Shown here: positions 7,609 to 16,456 of the stretch, one piece after another | How the letters are laid out: every line of letters begins with the position of its first letter | Numbering within the stretch: position 1 is the stretch's first letter | Origin: Acidobacteriota bacterium | GTDB taxonomy: Bacteria > Acidobacteriota > Terriglobia > Bryobacterales > Bryobacteraceae | Assembly: GCA_005808475.1 (NCBI GenBank) | Contig: SYLY01000397.1 | Coordinates: 1 to 43,718 of the forward strand | Length of the DNA: 43,718 bases | Reading direction: 5' to 3' | Program-made: the position numbers and the translations under genes | The notes under the pieces: model-generated | Databases searched by the model: none | Told to the model about the DNA's origin: nothing | The model's input: only the letters and a program-made list of their open reading frames with translations

Positions 7609-9268
7609 CACTCCGGGACGGTTGACGCTCGCTCGCGACTACATCGTCCGGTCATTCCAGGTCGCGGGCGTCATGCTGCGGTTCGTTTGGCGCGCGGTCC
7701 GGCGCAAGGTTTCCGGGCAGCCGCTCGACGGACCGATGCTCGTGCGGGAGATGTTCGAGCACCTGGGTGGCGGGTTCGTGAAGTTCGGGCAGATCCTCTC
7801 GCTCCAGATCGACACGTTGCCGCGGGAGTACTGCGACGCGCTGCTGTCGCTGCTCGACCGCGTTCCGGAATCGCCGCGCGAATCGGTGGAGCAGGTGTTC
7901 CGCGAGGAATTCGGATCTCTTCCCGAGGACCTCTACGCCGAGTTCGGATACCAGCCGGTGGCCTCGGCGTCGATCGGCCAGGTGCATCGGGCGCGCACCA
8001 AGGACGGCCAAGCGGTGGCGGTGAAGGTGCAGCGGCCCGGCGTGCGGCGCAAGCTCGAGCGCGACATCCTGCTCATGAGAAGCTTCGTCGCGATGGTGTT
8101 CTTTTTCCGCATCCGAAGCATGTACTTCATGCGCGATCCGGTGCGCGAGCTCCACTCGTGGACCGGCGACGAACTCGACTACCGGCGCGAGGCGGGCTAT
8201 TGCCAACTGCTCGGCGACAACGCGGTCAACACGCCCACCGAGCGCGTTCCCCGGATCCACTGGGAGCTCACCACCACTCGCGTGCTGACCATGGAGTTTC
8301 TCGAAGGGCCGAGCGTTTCCACGTACCTGCGCATGGTGGAGAGCAACGACGAGCCGCGGCTGGCCGAGTTGCGCAAGAACGGGTTCGATCCGGGCGTTTT
8401 CGTGGGCAACGTCATCTCGAACTTCCTGAGCGACGCCTTCCGCTTCGGCGTGTTCCACGCGGATCTGCATCCGGCGAATCTGCTCATCCTCCCCAATAAC
8501 GTGGTCGGCTACGTCGATTTCGGCATCGTCGCCGTGTTGACCACCGAGGCGCGGCGCAAACAGATCGAGTTGACCCTCGCTTATTCGAGCGGCGATCCGC
8601 AGGCGATCTACGAGGGCTTCATGAACATCTGCATGATCGAGCCCGACGTCGATCTACGCGCGATTCAAAGGCGGATCGAGGCGATGACGGAGCAGTGGTA
8701 CGACGAGCCGGCGGTGGCGGGCAAGGTGCGATTCCGCGTCACCGTCACAAAGGCCATGATGGACCTGCTCACCGTGTGCCGCGACTACGGCGTGCTGGTC
8801 GACCGCGAGATGATCAAGTACATCCGGTCCACGATTCTTACCGACGGCCTGGTGTCGCGTCTGGCGCGCGATTTCGACTTGGCGCGCACTCTGCGGCTGG
8901 TTGTCGAGGATTTCCTGGAACGCGAGGCGCGGCAGAAGATCTTCTCGAGCGGCGGCGCGCTGGCGATGCTCGCGGATCTGACGATGTGGATGGACGCCGG
9001 ACCGGGCGCGTTTCTGCGCGCGCTCAACCTGTTCGAGCGGCGGCAACTGCGGGTCCGGGCGGATTTGCGGATTCGCGCGGACAAGGACGGTCCATTGCGG
9101 ACGCGGGCGTTGACGGTGGCCGGGATCTGGGCGATGTCGGTGCTCTTTTTGGGCCTCGGCGGCATGCCGGAGTGGCGGCGGGCGCCGGAGTTGGCGGCGG
9201 TGGCGGCCGGCTTCCTGGGGCTTTGGACGCTTTGGATGCTGCGGCTCGTCCACAAACTGACCCGCTGA
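7577..9268 (+). CDS. ABC1/UbiB-family atypical kinase, membrane-anchored
   Basis: This 563-residue protein-kinase-like ATPase belongs to the UbiB/COQ8 family, which supports isoprenoid-quinone and other lipid metabolism. Visible motifs are KFGQ at residues 69-72 (the family-specific KxGQ), the alanine-rich ATP loop ASASIGQVH at about 130-138, the invariant lysine in VAVKVQRPG at 150, the catalytic loop FHADLHPANLL and the metal-binding VDFG. Two hydrophobic helices at the C-terminus match the usual UbiB membrane anchor. GTG 7577 is chosen because AGGAG at 7565-7569 lies seven bases upstream; TTG 7622 is the alternative. No ubiquinone or menaquinone biosynthesis gene is adjacent, so the exact lipid substrate is open. 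Confidence 0.88.
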   Translation: MPASSSPRPSDTPGRLTLARDYIVRSFQVAGVMLRFVWRAVRRKVSGQPLDGPMLVREMFEHLGGGFVKFGQILSLQIDTLPREYCDALLSLLDRVPESPRESVEQVFREEFGSLPEDLYAEFGYQPVASASIGQVHRARTKDGQAVAVKVQRPGVRRKLERDILLMRSFVAMVFFFRIRSMYFMRDPVRELHSWTGDELDYRREAGYCQLLGDNAVNTPTERVPRIHWELTTTRVLTMEFLEGPSVSTYLRMVESNDEPRLAELRKNGFDPGVFVGNVISNFLSDAFRFGVFHADLHPANLLILPNNVVGYVDFGIVAVLTTEARRKQIELTLAYSSGDPQAIYEGFMNICMIEPDVDLRAIQRRIEAMTEQWYDEPAVAGKVRFRVTVTKAMMDLLTVCRDYGVLVDREMIKYIRSTILTDGLVSRLARDFDLARTLRLVVEDFLEREARQKIFSSGGALAMLADLTMWMDAGPGAFLRALNLFERRQLRVRADLRIRADKDGPLRTRALTVAGIWAMSVLFLGLGGMPEWRRAPELAAVAAGFLGLWTLWMLRLVHKLTR

Positions 9269-9289
9269 CGATACACTGGAGGTTACAGC

Positions 9290-10870
9290 ATGCGTCTCGG
9301 CGTCGATTTCGGCACCACCCGGATTGTCGTATCTGCCGTGGACCGCGGCAACTACCCGGTGGTTTCCTTCGTCGCGCCAACCGGAGAGGCGCTCGAGTGG
9401 TTCCCGGCCCTGGCGGCCGTGCGCGACGGCGAATTGAGTTTCGGCTGGAAGGCCTGGCGGGCGCAGGAGGATCCGGCCGCGACCGTCGTGCGGTCGTTGA
9501 AACGGCACCTGCCCGAGTCGGGTCCTCTGACTCGCGTCGAGATCGGCGGAACCGCCATCGCGATGATCGACCTGCTGACGGGGTTGTGCTCGGCGCTTCG
9601 GGAATCCATCGCCGGCGCCTCGAGCGTCACGCCCGGGGCGGACGAGCCCATTCAGGTGATGCTGGGCGTGCCGGCCAACGCGAACGGGAATCAGCGATTC
9701 CTCACCGTGGAGGCGTTCCGGCGCGCCGGATTCGAGGTGCTCGGGCTGCTGAACGAGCCGTCCGCCGCCAGCATCGAGTACGGCCATGGCGTGCGGGAGA
9801 AGGGGCCGCGGCAGCGGGATCTGGTGCTGATCTACGATCTGGGCGGCGGCACGTTCGACGTCTCGCTGGTGGAGATGGACGAGAACCGGCACGAAGTGCT
9901 GGCGAGCGAGGGGATTCCCGCGCTCGGTGGCGACGACTTCGACGAGATCCTGGCGGGGATGGCGCTGGCGGCGGCCGGGATCGCGACCGCCGGCCTCACG
10001 CAGGCGGAGTGGTTCCGGCTGCTCGAGGAGTGCCGGATGAAGAAAGAGGCGCTGCATCCGAACACGCGGCGCGTCACCGTGGATCTGGATCAGGTGCGCG
10101 AGGGCTGGGCTCCGGCCGGAGTTCCGGCGGCCGATTTCTATGCGCAATGCCAGCCGCTGGTCGATGAGACGATGCACGCGGTGCGGGACTTGATCGGCGG
10201 CCGGGAGCCGGAAATCGAGGCGGTGTACGTCGCCGGCGGGGCGAGCGAATTGCCGCTGGTGTCGCGCGCTCTGCGCGAACGGTATGGCCGCCGTGTCCGG
10301 CGCTCGCCTTACACCAGATCGGCGACCGCGATCGGGCTGGCGATCCAGGCGGATTCCCAGGCGGGCTACCTGCTGCGGGAGCGGTTCACGCGGAACTTCG
10401 GCGTGTGGCGCGAGGAGGACGCCGGCCACACCGCGGTATTCGATCCTCTCTTTCTCAAGGGCACGCCGCTGCCTTCGGCCGGCGAGGACCCGGTGATGGT
10501 GATCCGGCGGTACCGGGCCGTTCACGATATCGGCCACTTCCGCTATCTGGAATGCAGCCACGCGACCGCGGACCGCCGTCCGGCGGGAGAGGTGATGCTC
10601 TGGGACGAGATCCGGTTCCCGTTCGATCCTGCGTTGCGCGACGCCGGGGACCTGCACGGCCTCGAGGTCCACAGAATGGACTGGAGCGATCCACCGGAGA
10701 TCCAGGAAGCGTACTCGGTGGACTCGGGCGGCGCGGTAACCGTCGCCATTTCGAACTTGCAGGCAGGCTACGAACGGACGTACCGGTTGGGCCGCTGGTC
10801 AGCGCCGGCCGAACCGCTGGTTCCGGCGCGTAAGAAAAGGGTCCGCCGCGCCGCTGCTCCTGGGAATTGA
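9290..10870 (+). CDS. Hsp70-like (DnaK-family) ATPase lacking the helical lid
   Basis: The 526-residue protein has a complete actin-fold ATPase domain. Phosphate-1 is VDFGTT near the N-terminus, phosphate-2 is [13 protein letters not shown] at about residues 181-193, and the adenosine motif is [11 protein letters not shown]. After about residue 375 there is a beta-rich segment ([38 protein letters not shown]) in the position of the substrate-binding domain. The conserved hydrophobic linker and the alpha-helical lid of DnaK are missing, and a short basic tail (ARKKRVRRA) ends the protein. It is a specialised paralogue and not the housekeeping DnaK, with no DnaJ or GrpE nearby. GGAGG lies seven bases before the ATG, and a TACACT -10-like box lies at 9272-9277. 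Its stop codon overlaps the start of the antiporter gene. Confidence 0.85.
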   Translation: MRLGVDFGTTRIVVSAVDRGNYPVVSFVAPTGEALEWFPALAAVRDGELSFGWKAWRAQEDPAATVVRSLKRHLPESGPLTRVEIGGTAIAMIDLLTGLCSALRESIAGASSVTPGADEPIQVMLGVPANANGNQRFLTVEAFRRAGFEVLGLLNEPSAASIEYGHGVREKGPRQRDLVLIYDLGGGTFDVSLVEMDENRHEVLASEGIPALGGDDFDEILAGMALAAAGIATAGLTQAEWFRLLEECRMKKEALHPNTRRVTVDLDQVREGWAPAGVPAADFYAQCQPLVDETMHAVRDLIGGREPEIEAVYVAGGASELPLVSRALRERYGRRVRRSPYTRSATAIGLAIQADSQAGYLLRERFTRNFGVWREEDAGHTAVFDPLFLKGTPLPSAGEDPVMVIRRYRAVHDIGHFRYLECSHATADRRPAGEVMLWDEIRFPFDPALRDAGDLHGLEVHRMDWSDPPEIQEAYSVDSGGAVTVAISNLQAGYERTYRLGRWSAPAEPLVPARKKRVRRAAAPGN

Positions 10871-11955
10871 TGTTCAGACCCTCTTTGGACTGGCTCCTGA
10901 TCTGCGTTCCACTGGCGGCGTGGCTGCATCACGCCCGGCCGGGCGATCACATCGCGATCTTCGTGGTTGCCTGCGTCGCCGTGCTGCCTCTCGCCGGATG
11001 GCTGGGACGCGCCACCGAGCATCTGGCCGAGAAGACGGGGGAGGGAATCGGCGGACTGCTGAACGCGACGTTCGGCAACGCGGCCGAACTCATCATCGCG
11101 CTGGCGGCGTTGCGCGAGGGGCTGTACTCGGTGGTCAAGGCGTCGCTCACCGGATCGATCATCGGCAACATCCTGCTAGTGCTGGGCGCTTCGTTTCTGG
11201 CGGGCGGGCTGAAATACCCGCAACAGCGGTTCAACGCTCAGGGCGCGCGATCGCTGGCGACGATGCTGATCCTGGCGATCATCGGCATGGCCGTTCCCGC
11301 CGCATTCCACTATCTGGGAGGGACCCAGGAGAACGAGGCCGATCTGAGCCTCGAGATCTCGATCGTGCTGTTGGTGGTTTACGGGCTGAGCCTGGTGTTC
11401 AGTCTGCGGACGCACAAGGCGCTGTTTTCGGGCGTCGCCGAACCGGAGGCTCAGGGGCGCGGCGGCGCATCCTGGAGTACTTCGAAATCGCTCGGCGTGT
11501 TGGCTGCCGCCACGTGCCTGGTGGCGTGGATGAGCGAGATCCTGGTGAGTTCGGTGGAGCCCGCGGCGAAGTCGCTCGGGATGACCAGCGTCTTCGTCGG
11601 CGTGGTGGTGGTGGCGACCATTGGCAACGCGGCCGAGCATTCGACGGCGGTGATGGTGGCGCGCAAGAACCGCATGGATCTCTCGCTGGGGATCGCCGTC
11701 GGTTCCAGCATTCAGATCGCCCTGTTCGTGGGGCCGGTGCTGGTGGTGGTGAGCCGCTGGATCTCGCCGCGCCCGATGGACCTGGTGTTCACTCCGGCCG
11801 AAGTCATGGCGATGGCGCTGGCGGTGACGATCACCGGACAGATCGCCAGCGACGGCGAATCCAACTGGTTCGAAGGAGCGCAGTTGTTGGCGGTGTACCT
11901 GATTCTCGCGATCCTGTTCTACTTCCTGCCGGAATCGGCTCATTTGACCCGCTAA
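10870..11955 (+). CDS. Ca2+/H+ antiporter (CaCA superfamily, CAX type)
   Basis: This is a 361-residue integral membrane protein with about eleven hydrophobic segments. Both inverted alpha-repeats carry the ion-binding signature: [16 protein letters not shown] in the first half and [10 protein letters not shown] in the second, each with the conserved glutamate. Length and motifs match bacterial ChaA/CAX antiporters that export Ca2+ in exchange for protons at the cytoplasmic membrane. An acidic loop between the halves (QENEAD) is visible. The ATG shares its A with the TGA stop of the Hsp70-like gene (TGATG), so translation is coupled. An in-frame TTG three bases upstream is less likely. Confidence 0.92.
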   Translation: MFRPSLDWLLICVPLAAWLHHARPGDHIAIFVVACVAVLPLAGWLGRATEHLAEKTGEGIGGLLNATFGNAAELIIALAALREGLYSVVKASLTGSIIGNILLVLGASFLAGGLKYPQQRFNAQGARSLATMLILAIIGMAVPAAFHYLGGTQENEADLSLEISIVLLVVYGLSLVFSLRTHKALFSGVAEPEAQGRGGASWSTSKSLGVLAAATCLVAWMSEILVSSVEPAAKSLGMTSVFVGVVVVATIGNAAEHSTAVMVARKNRMDLSLGIAVGSSIQIALFVGPVLVVVSRWISPRPMDLVFTPAEVMAMALAVTITGQIASDGESNWFEGAQLLAVYLILAILFYFLPESAHLTR

Positions 11956-11958
11956 AAT
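11953..11958 (+). promoter_or_regulatory. -10 hexamer (TAAAAT) directly upstream of the 11967 gene
   Basis: TAAAAT overlaps the stop codon of the antiporter gene and lies eight bases before the ATG at 11967. The predicted transcript has a leader of about two bases. No Shine-Dalgarno is present. It suggests that the small secreted-protein gene has its own leaderless promoter in addition to any read-through from the upstream cluster. Confidence 0.45.
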
Positions 11959-11966
11959 CGAATCAT

Positions 11967-12728
11967 ATGGCCATTCTCCGATTCGCCGCGATTCTGCTCG
12001 CCGTCTGCGTGCTCGCCCAGGAACCGATGAACAACGAGGGCGTGATCAAGCTGGTGAAGTCCGGCATGTCGGAAGAGCTCATCGTGCAAGTGATCCGCCA
12101 GCAGCCGGGCGCCTACGCGATCGGCGCCAACGAACTGATCGCCCTGAAGGACGCCGGCGTGTCGGAGAAGGTGATCTTGGCGATGCTCGCCAAGGGCAAG
12201 GGAGGGGAAGGGCCCGCCGCCGCCGGCGATCCCGGACGCGCTCCCACGATGGCGCCGCGCGTGGCGATCAACGATCCGGGCCTGTTCTACAAGAAGGGCA
12301 ACGAGTACCTCGAGTTGCTGACCGAGGAGGTCACCTGGAAGACCAGCGGAGCGATGAAGAACATTGTCAGCGTCGGCGTGGTGAAAAAGGATCTCAACGG
12401 GACCATCCCCGGCCCGAGCAGCCGCAACTTCCTGACCAATCCGATGGAGATCCTGATCTCGCCGCCCAAGGGGTTGACCATCAACGCGTTCATTCTCCTG
12501 CCGGTGAAACCGAACAAGGGGGTGCGTGAGTTCCTGGTGGGGCCGGTGAATCAAAAGAGCGGCGTGGCCAAGGGAGCGGTCCCGTTCGGAGTGGAGAAGG
12601 TCGGCGCGAACGTCTTCCGCATCGTGTTGCAGACGCCGCTCGGACCGGGGGAATACGGCATCCTCAACGCGGCTCCGTCCGATACCGCCACCACCAGCGC
12701 CATGCACACGTTCCGGATTCTGCTGTAG
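11967..12728 (+). CDS. Secreted protein of unknown function, two-part (253 aa)
   Basis: The protein begins with a signal peptide (MAILRFAAILLAVCVLAQ). Residues about 20-75 (IKLVKSGMSEELIVQVI..., GANELIALKDAGVSEKVILAML) form a duplicated short helical motif seen in many acidobacterial secreted proteins. It has the alternating 'do not let the index go' pattern of SHOCT-like or suppressor-type helices. A glycine/proline-rich linker follows. The C-terminal 160 residues are beta-rich (LLTEEVTWKTSG, EFLVGPVNQK, GPGEYGILNA) and recur as a surface domain in related proteins. I cannot assign a function. The gene ends five bases from the convergent ThyX-like gene. Confidence 0.75.
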   Translation: MAILRFAAILLAVCVLAQEPMNNEGVIKLVKSGMSEELIVQVIRQQPGAYAIGANELIALKDAGVSEKVILAMLAKGKGGEGPAAAGDPGRAPTMAPRVAINDPGLFYKKGNEYLELLTEEVTWKTSGAMKNIVSVGVVKKDLNGTIPGPSSRNFLTNPMEILISPPKGLTINAFILLPVKPNKGVREFLVGPVNQKSGVAKGAVPFGVEKVGANVFRIVLQTPLGPGEYGILNAAPSDTATTSAMHTFRILL

Positions 12729-12733
12729 TCCGG

Positions 12734-14167
12734 TCAGCGCGTCAGCGGATCTTCCTCCCAGGGAGGTGTCGCGTGCATCAACCGGCCGAGCGCCGGCTCG
12801 AGGTTCTCCATCGCCACCTTCATCTTCCAGGCGACCTCGCGATAGCTGAAGTGGCCCTTCACGCCGCTCCGCAGGCGTGAGATGTACTCGGCTTCGGCGA
12901 AATCCATCTTGAACAGGAATCGCGCCCGCGCCGCGAACGGCAGCAGATAGTGCGATCCGGGCGCGGGAAACGACGCAGCGGCGGCGAACGCGGCTCGTAC
13001 CATCGCTTCATACTCGTCCCCGAGACCGCAGTCCACGACCGCCGCGGGAGTGGCCCAGCCGAGATCGAATCCGTACGACTGCCGGAACTGGTGGCAGCGC
13101 CGGTGCCGGTGCAGGTCGCGGTACGCGCCGATGTCCATGACCATGTCGTACGCGTAGAGGCCGCCCCGAAACTCGCGCGGCAGTTCGTCGCGCCTTGTTC
13201 GGGGCCGCAGGGCCACGTCGATCGCCTCGGCGCGCATCGCGGCGGACATGCCGGACGCCGACTGGTACAACGCCCGGAACGGCGCGGACGTCACCGGATA
13301 GAGCAAGGTCGCGACGATGTCGGCTTCCGTATCCGCCGGCTTCAGCAGGTCGACGTCCGGCGTCTGGCACGGCGGAACGCGCAGGTTCTGTTCGGCCCAC
13401 TGGCGCAGGTCCCGGCGCGATTGTTCCACAGCCGGATCGGCCGCGGTGTACTTGGCCAGCGTCGGCGCGAGCGGCGCGTGGGCATGGCCCTCGTCCCAGG
13501 CGCAGTCGGGCGGCAAGGCGCAGGCTTCTGCCATTTCCATGCCCAGATCGCGAACCTCGGCGTACTCGCTCGACTTCATGCGGCGGATCTGGCGTTCCAG
13601 CGAGCGGATGCTGGTCACCTGTCCCACGCCGGTCGGGATGCCGAAGAACAGCAGATAGCGCGCCACGTCGAACGCGCGCGCTTTCACGTTGCGCTCGTAG
13701 GCGTCGGGCTTCATCGCGTCCGGCCGGGGCAGCTTGTCCTTCAGGTGCTGGAACACGCGATCGTGCACCGTGCGATAGCCGGCCAGCAGGCGCTCACCGG
13801 CCGCGCGATAGGCGCCCGCCTGTGCTTCGTCGAACTCGGGCGGCGTCACGAATCCGCTCTTGCCGAAATCCTGATAGCGCGACGAGCGGGCCTGACCGTC
13901 CCAGAGTTGCTCGTCCTCCGCTTCGGTGGCCGCCAGTTCGGACACGCCTTCCAGGCACAGCACCACGTGGCCGAGGTCGGCGATGGACGCGTGCCCATAT
14001 TGGAAGTAGAAGCTCTCGAGGAACTTGGTCGAATCGTGCGTGCGCACCCAGTCGAGCGACTGCCGGATGGAGTCGGGCGACCGGCTGTAGCGGGCCAGCG
14101 CGTAGGCGCAACTTTCCGGTGGCACTCCGGCTACCGTGAGAACTCGTTTCGTGGCGCGGGGCTGCAA
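12734..14167 (-). CDS. Double-length ThyX-like flavoprotein (divergent FAD-dependent thymidylate synthase family)
   Basis: At 477 residues the protein is about twice the length of a normal ThyX and contains two ThyX-like halves. The first (about 1-240) keeps GHASIADLGHV at 58-68 and a terminal SSRY at 95-98, but lacks the RHR of the ThyX signature. The second (about 280-477) keeps DIGAYRDLHRHR with R354-H355-R356. After that it reads RCHQFRQSYGF, where canonical ThyX has xxSxNxxSxRY, so the serine, asparagine and arginine are replaced. The region near the C-terminus (SRLRSGVKGHFSYREVAWKM) matches the end of the ThyX fold. It may still make dTMP from dUMP, or it may have a different flavin-dependent role. 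The start codon is TTG with no Shine-Dalgarno. Confidence 0.75.
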   Translation of the reverse strand: MQPRATKRVLTVAGVPPESCAYALARYSRSPDSIRQSLDWVRTHDSTKFLESFYFQYGHASIADLGHVVLCLEGVSELAATEAEDEQLWDGQARSSRYQDFGKSGFVTPPEFDEAQAGAYRAAGERLLAGYRTVHDRVFQHLKDKLPRPDAMKPDAYERNVKARAFDVARYLLFFGIPTGVGQVTSIRSLERQIRRMKSSEYAEVRDLGMEMAEACALPPDCAWDEGHAHAPLAPTLAKYTAADPAVEQSRRDLRQWAEQNLRVPPCQTPDVDLLKPADTEADIVATLLYPVTSAPFRALYQSASGMSAAMRAEAIDVALRPRTRRDELPREFRGGLYAYDMVMDIGAYRDLHRHRRCHQFRQSYGFDLGWATPAAVVDCGLGDEYEAMVRAAFAAAASFPAPGSHYLLPFAARARFLFKMDFAEAEYISRLRSGVKGHFSYREVAWKMKVAMENLEPALGRLMHATPPWEEDPLTR

Positions 14168-14173
14168 CTCGTT

Positions 14174-14179
14174 ATGATA
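14174..14179 (-). promoter_or_regulatory. -10 hexamer of a leaderless promoter (TATCAT) for the ThyX-like gene
   Basis: Read on the minus strand, TATCAT is followed by exactly six bases (aacgag) and then TTG at 14167. The promoter sits in the 19-base gap after the DUF1553 gene and predicts an mRNA that starts on the initiation codon. Confidence 0.5.
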
Positions 14180-14186
14180 CGACGCG

Positions 14187-16436
14187 TCAGTCGGTGTAGA
14201 CGAACTCGTTCAGGTTGAACACCACCCGCGCCAACTGCTCGAGCGATTCGCGCTGTAGGAACCCGGTCATCTTCACCCGCTCGGCGGGCGTGGGAGGACG
14301 GGCGAGCGCCAGCCGGTAGGCGAGTTCCACCTGGCTTGCGGGATCGGCTCCGGCTTCCGCGCGAAGCCGCGTCGCGAAATGGCGGGCCTGCGCGTTGACG
14401 AAATCGCCGTTGAACAGCGTGAGCGCTTGTGGCGCGACGCTGGTGGTCATCCGTTGCGCCGACGTGCGCGCGGTGTCGCAGAGATCCAGCACCTCGAGCA
14501 TCGGCACGATCAGCGACCGCTTCAGGAACGCATAGACCGTGCGGCGGCTGCGCTCCTCTTCCGGCGACGCCTTCCAGATCTTGTCCGGATCGCTCGACCC
14601 CGCCATGGCGGCTTCCGGCACTTCGGGGAACATGCTCGGCCCGCCCATGCGCGGATTCACGCGGCCGCTGGTGGCGAGCATCGAATCGCGGATGGCCTCC
14701 GCCTCGAGCCGCCGGTAGGGGAAACGCCAGAGCAGCCGGTTTTCGGGATCCGCCGCCGCGTAGGCTTCGTTCGTGGACTTCGCCATGCGGTAGGTGTTGC
14801 TCTCGAGGATCAGCCGGTGGAGCGCCTTGAACGAATAGCCATGATCCACGAACCAGACGGCGAGCCAGTCGAGCAGTTCCGGATGAGTGGGCTTCTGGCC
14901 GAGCGTGCCGAAGTCGGACGGCGTTCGGACCAGACCCTCGCCGAAGTGATAGTGCCACACGCGATTGACGATGACGCGCGCGGTGAGCGGATTGTCGCGC
15001 GCGGCGAGCCATCGCGCCAACGTGAGTCTGCGCCGGCTGGTGGGCGATTCTTTTTCCGGGAAACGGGGCTGTTCCTTGGCAAGCACCGCGGGAACGGCCG
15101 GGGGCGTCTCCGGACCGGGCCTGCCCGGCTTGCCGCGAATCAGCAGAAATGTTTTGGGCGGCGGCACGGGCTCGTGGAGGAAGTAGCCACGCGGCAGATC
15201 GGGCTCGGCCCGGCGGATCGCCGCCATCGCGTCGAGCGCCGCGGGCGAGGCGGCGCCCAGCGTCTGCATTTCGGCGAGCGCGGCCGCGGCCAGGGAGTGG
15301 ATGCGGCGGTCGCGGTCTTGCTCGCGTTCCACGCGGTCGCGCGGCCCGATGGGCAGCGTCAACTCGGTGCGCCCTTTTTGCGGCCGCTTCAGCCCGTTGA
15401 AGACGGCCGCCATGCCGTAGTAGTCGGCCGCGGTGAGCGGGTCGAACTTGTGGTTGTGGCAGCGCGCGCAGCCGAGCGTCAGACCGAGGAATACTTGCGA
15501 GGTGGTGGAGACCAGGTCGTCGAGTTGATCGAACCGGTCCTCGACGGGATCGGCGGGTTCGTCGTCCCACGGGCCGAGTCTGTTGTATCCGGTGGCGATC
15601 AGCGTGTCTTCGTTGGCGTCGTCGAGTTCGTCGCCCGCCAGTTGTTCGGCGATGAAGCGGTCGTACGGCATGTCCCGGTTGAACGCGCCGATGACCCAGT
15701 CGCGATACTTGTAGGCTTCCGGCTTGTGGCCGTCGCGCTCGTATCCGTTGGACTCGGCGTAGCGGACCAAATCGAGCCAATGGCGTCCCCACCGCTCTCC
15801 GTAGGTGGGACGGCCGAGGAGATCCGCGGCCAGCCGTGAGATCGACGGATCGCGGCGGAACGCCTCTTGTTCGGCGAGCGTCGGGGGCAGGCCTGTCAGG
15901 TCCAGGAACACGCGCCGCGACAATTGCTCCGGGCGCGCGGGAGGGGACGGGCGCCACCCCTTCGCTTCCAGCCCGGCAAGGACGAAGGAATCGATCTCGT
16001 TGCGGACCCACGCCTTGTCCCGGACGGCCGGAACCGCGGGTTTCGACACCGGCTGGAACGACCAGTGATCGTAGCCCTTCGGTTTGGCGGCCGGGGCCGC
16101 GAGCGGAGTCTCGGAGTCGATCCATTCGCGCAGCAGACGGATCTCGTCCGCCGTGAGGCGCGGCCCGGAGGGCGGCATGATGACGTCCTTCTCCTGCCCG
16201 GTGACGTAGCGGACGATCAGACTGGCGGCGGAGTTGCCGGGGATGGCCGCGGGCACGCCGGATTCGCCGCCGCGGAGCGCGCCCTCGCGCGTGTCGAGAC
16301 GCAGGCCGTGCAGCGCGGCCTTGGCGCCATGACACATCACGCAGCGCCGGTCGAGCAGCGGCTTGACGTCGCGCGCGAAATCCGGAGCGGCCGGCGCGGG
16401 CGCGATCCACAAGACGAAGGGCAACCAACGCTTCAC
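14187..16436 (-). CDS. PSCyt1-DUF1549-DUF1553 secreted cytochrome c-like protein
   Basis: The 749-residue exported protein starts at GTG 16436 with a short signal peptide (MKRWLPFVLWIAPAPAAP). Residues about 20-100 are a PSCyt1 haem domain with C32-V-M-C35-H36 and the distal IMPPSG motif. DUF1549 (PSCyt2) follows, with WSFQPV, EIDSFVLAGLEAKGW, LDLTGLPPT and YGERWGRHWLDLVRYAES.GYERD. DUF1553 (PSD1) forms the C-terminal half (LARWLAARDNPLTARVIVNRVWHYHFGEGLVRTPSDFG and PYRRLEAEAIRDSML). The family is typical of Planctomycetes and Acidobacteria and is suspected to act on polysaccharides, but its activity is not established. Its usual partner, a DUF1501 protein, is not adjacent; instead a GMC oxidoreductase pair diverges from it. 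Confidence 0.92.
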   Translation of the reverse strand: MKRWLPFVLWIAPAPAAPDFARDVKPLLDRRCVMCHGAKAALHGLRLDTREGALRGGESGVPAAIPGNSAASLIVRYVTGQEKDVIMPPSGPRLTADEIRLLREWIDSETPLAAPAAKPKGYDHWSFQPVSKPAVPAVRDKAWVRNEIDSFVLAGLEAKGWRPSPPARPEQLSRRVFLDLTGLPPTLAEQEAFRRDPSISRLAADLLGRPTYGERWGRHWLDLVRYAESNGYERDGHKPEAYKYRDWVIGAFNRDMPYDRFIAEQLAGDELDDANEDTLIATGYNRLGPWDDEPADPVEDRFDQLDDLVSTTSQVFLGLTLGCARCHNHKFDPLTAADYYGMAAVFNGLKRPQKGRTELTLPIGPRDRVEREQDRDRRIHSLAAAALAEMQTLGAASPAALDAMAAIRRAEPDLPRGYFLHEPVPPPKTFLLIRGKPGRPGPETPPAVPAVLAKEQPRFPEKESPTSRRRLTLARWLAARDNPLTARVIVNRVWHYHFGEGLVRTPSDFGTLGQKPTHPELLDWLAVWFVDHGYSFKALHRLILESNTYRMAKSTNEAYAAADPENRLLWRFPYRRLEAEAIRDSMLATSGRVNPRMGGPSMFPEVPEAAMAGSSDPDKIWKASPEEERSRRTVYAFLKRSLIVPMLEVLDLCDTARTSAQRMTTSVAPQALTLFNGDFVNAQARHFATRLRAEAGADPASQVELAYRLALARPPTPAERVKMTGFLQRESLEQLARVVFNLNEFVYTD

Positions 16437-16442
16437 GCACGC

Positions 16443-16450
16443 TAAGATAA
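16443..16450. promoter_or_regulatory. Divergent overlapping -10 elements (TAAGATAA / TTATCTTA)
   Basis: Plus strand: TAAGAT at 16443-16448, eight bases before the ATG at 16457. Minus strand: TATCTT (complement of 16444-16449), seven bases before the GTG at 16436. The 20-base gap between the two genes therefore contains one block that can serve as the -10 box in both directions. RNA polymerase could occupy only one direction at a time, so the two genes should compete or be co-controlled. Confidence 0.45.
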
Positions 16451-16456
16451 CACGGT

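Noticed and set aside
8654..10672. 672-codon open frame on the minus strand
   Set aside because: Antisense to the UbiB and Hsp70-like genes, whose motifs are unambiguous. The translation is rich in His/Arg/Gln with no recognisable domain.
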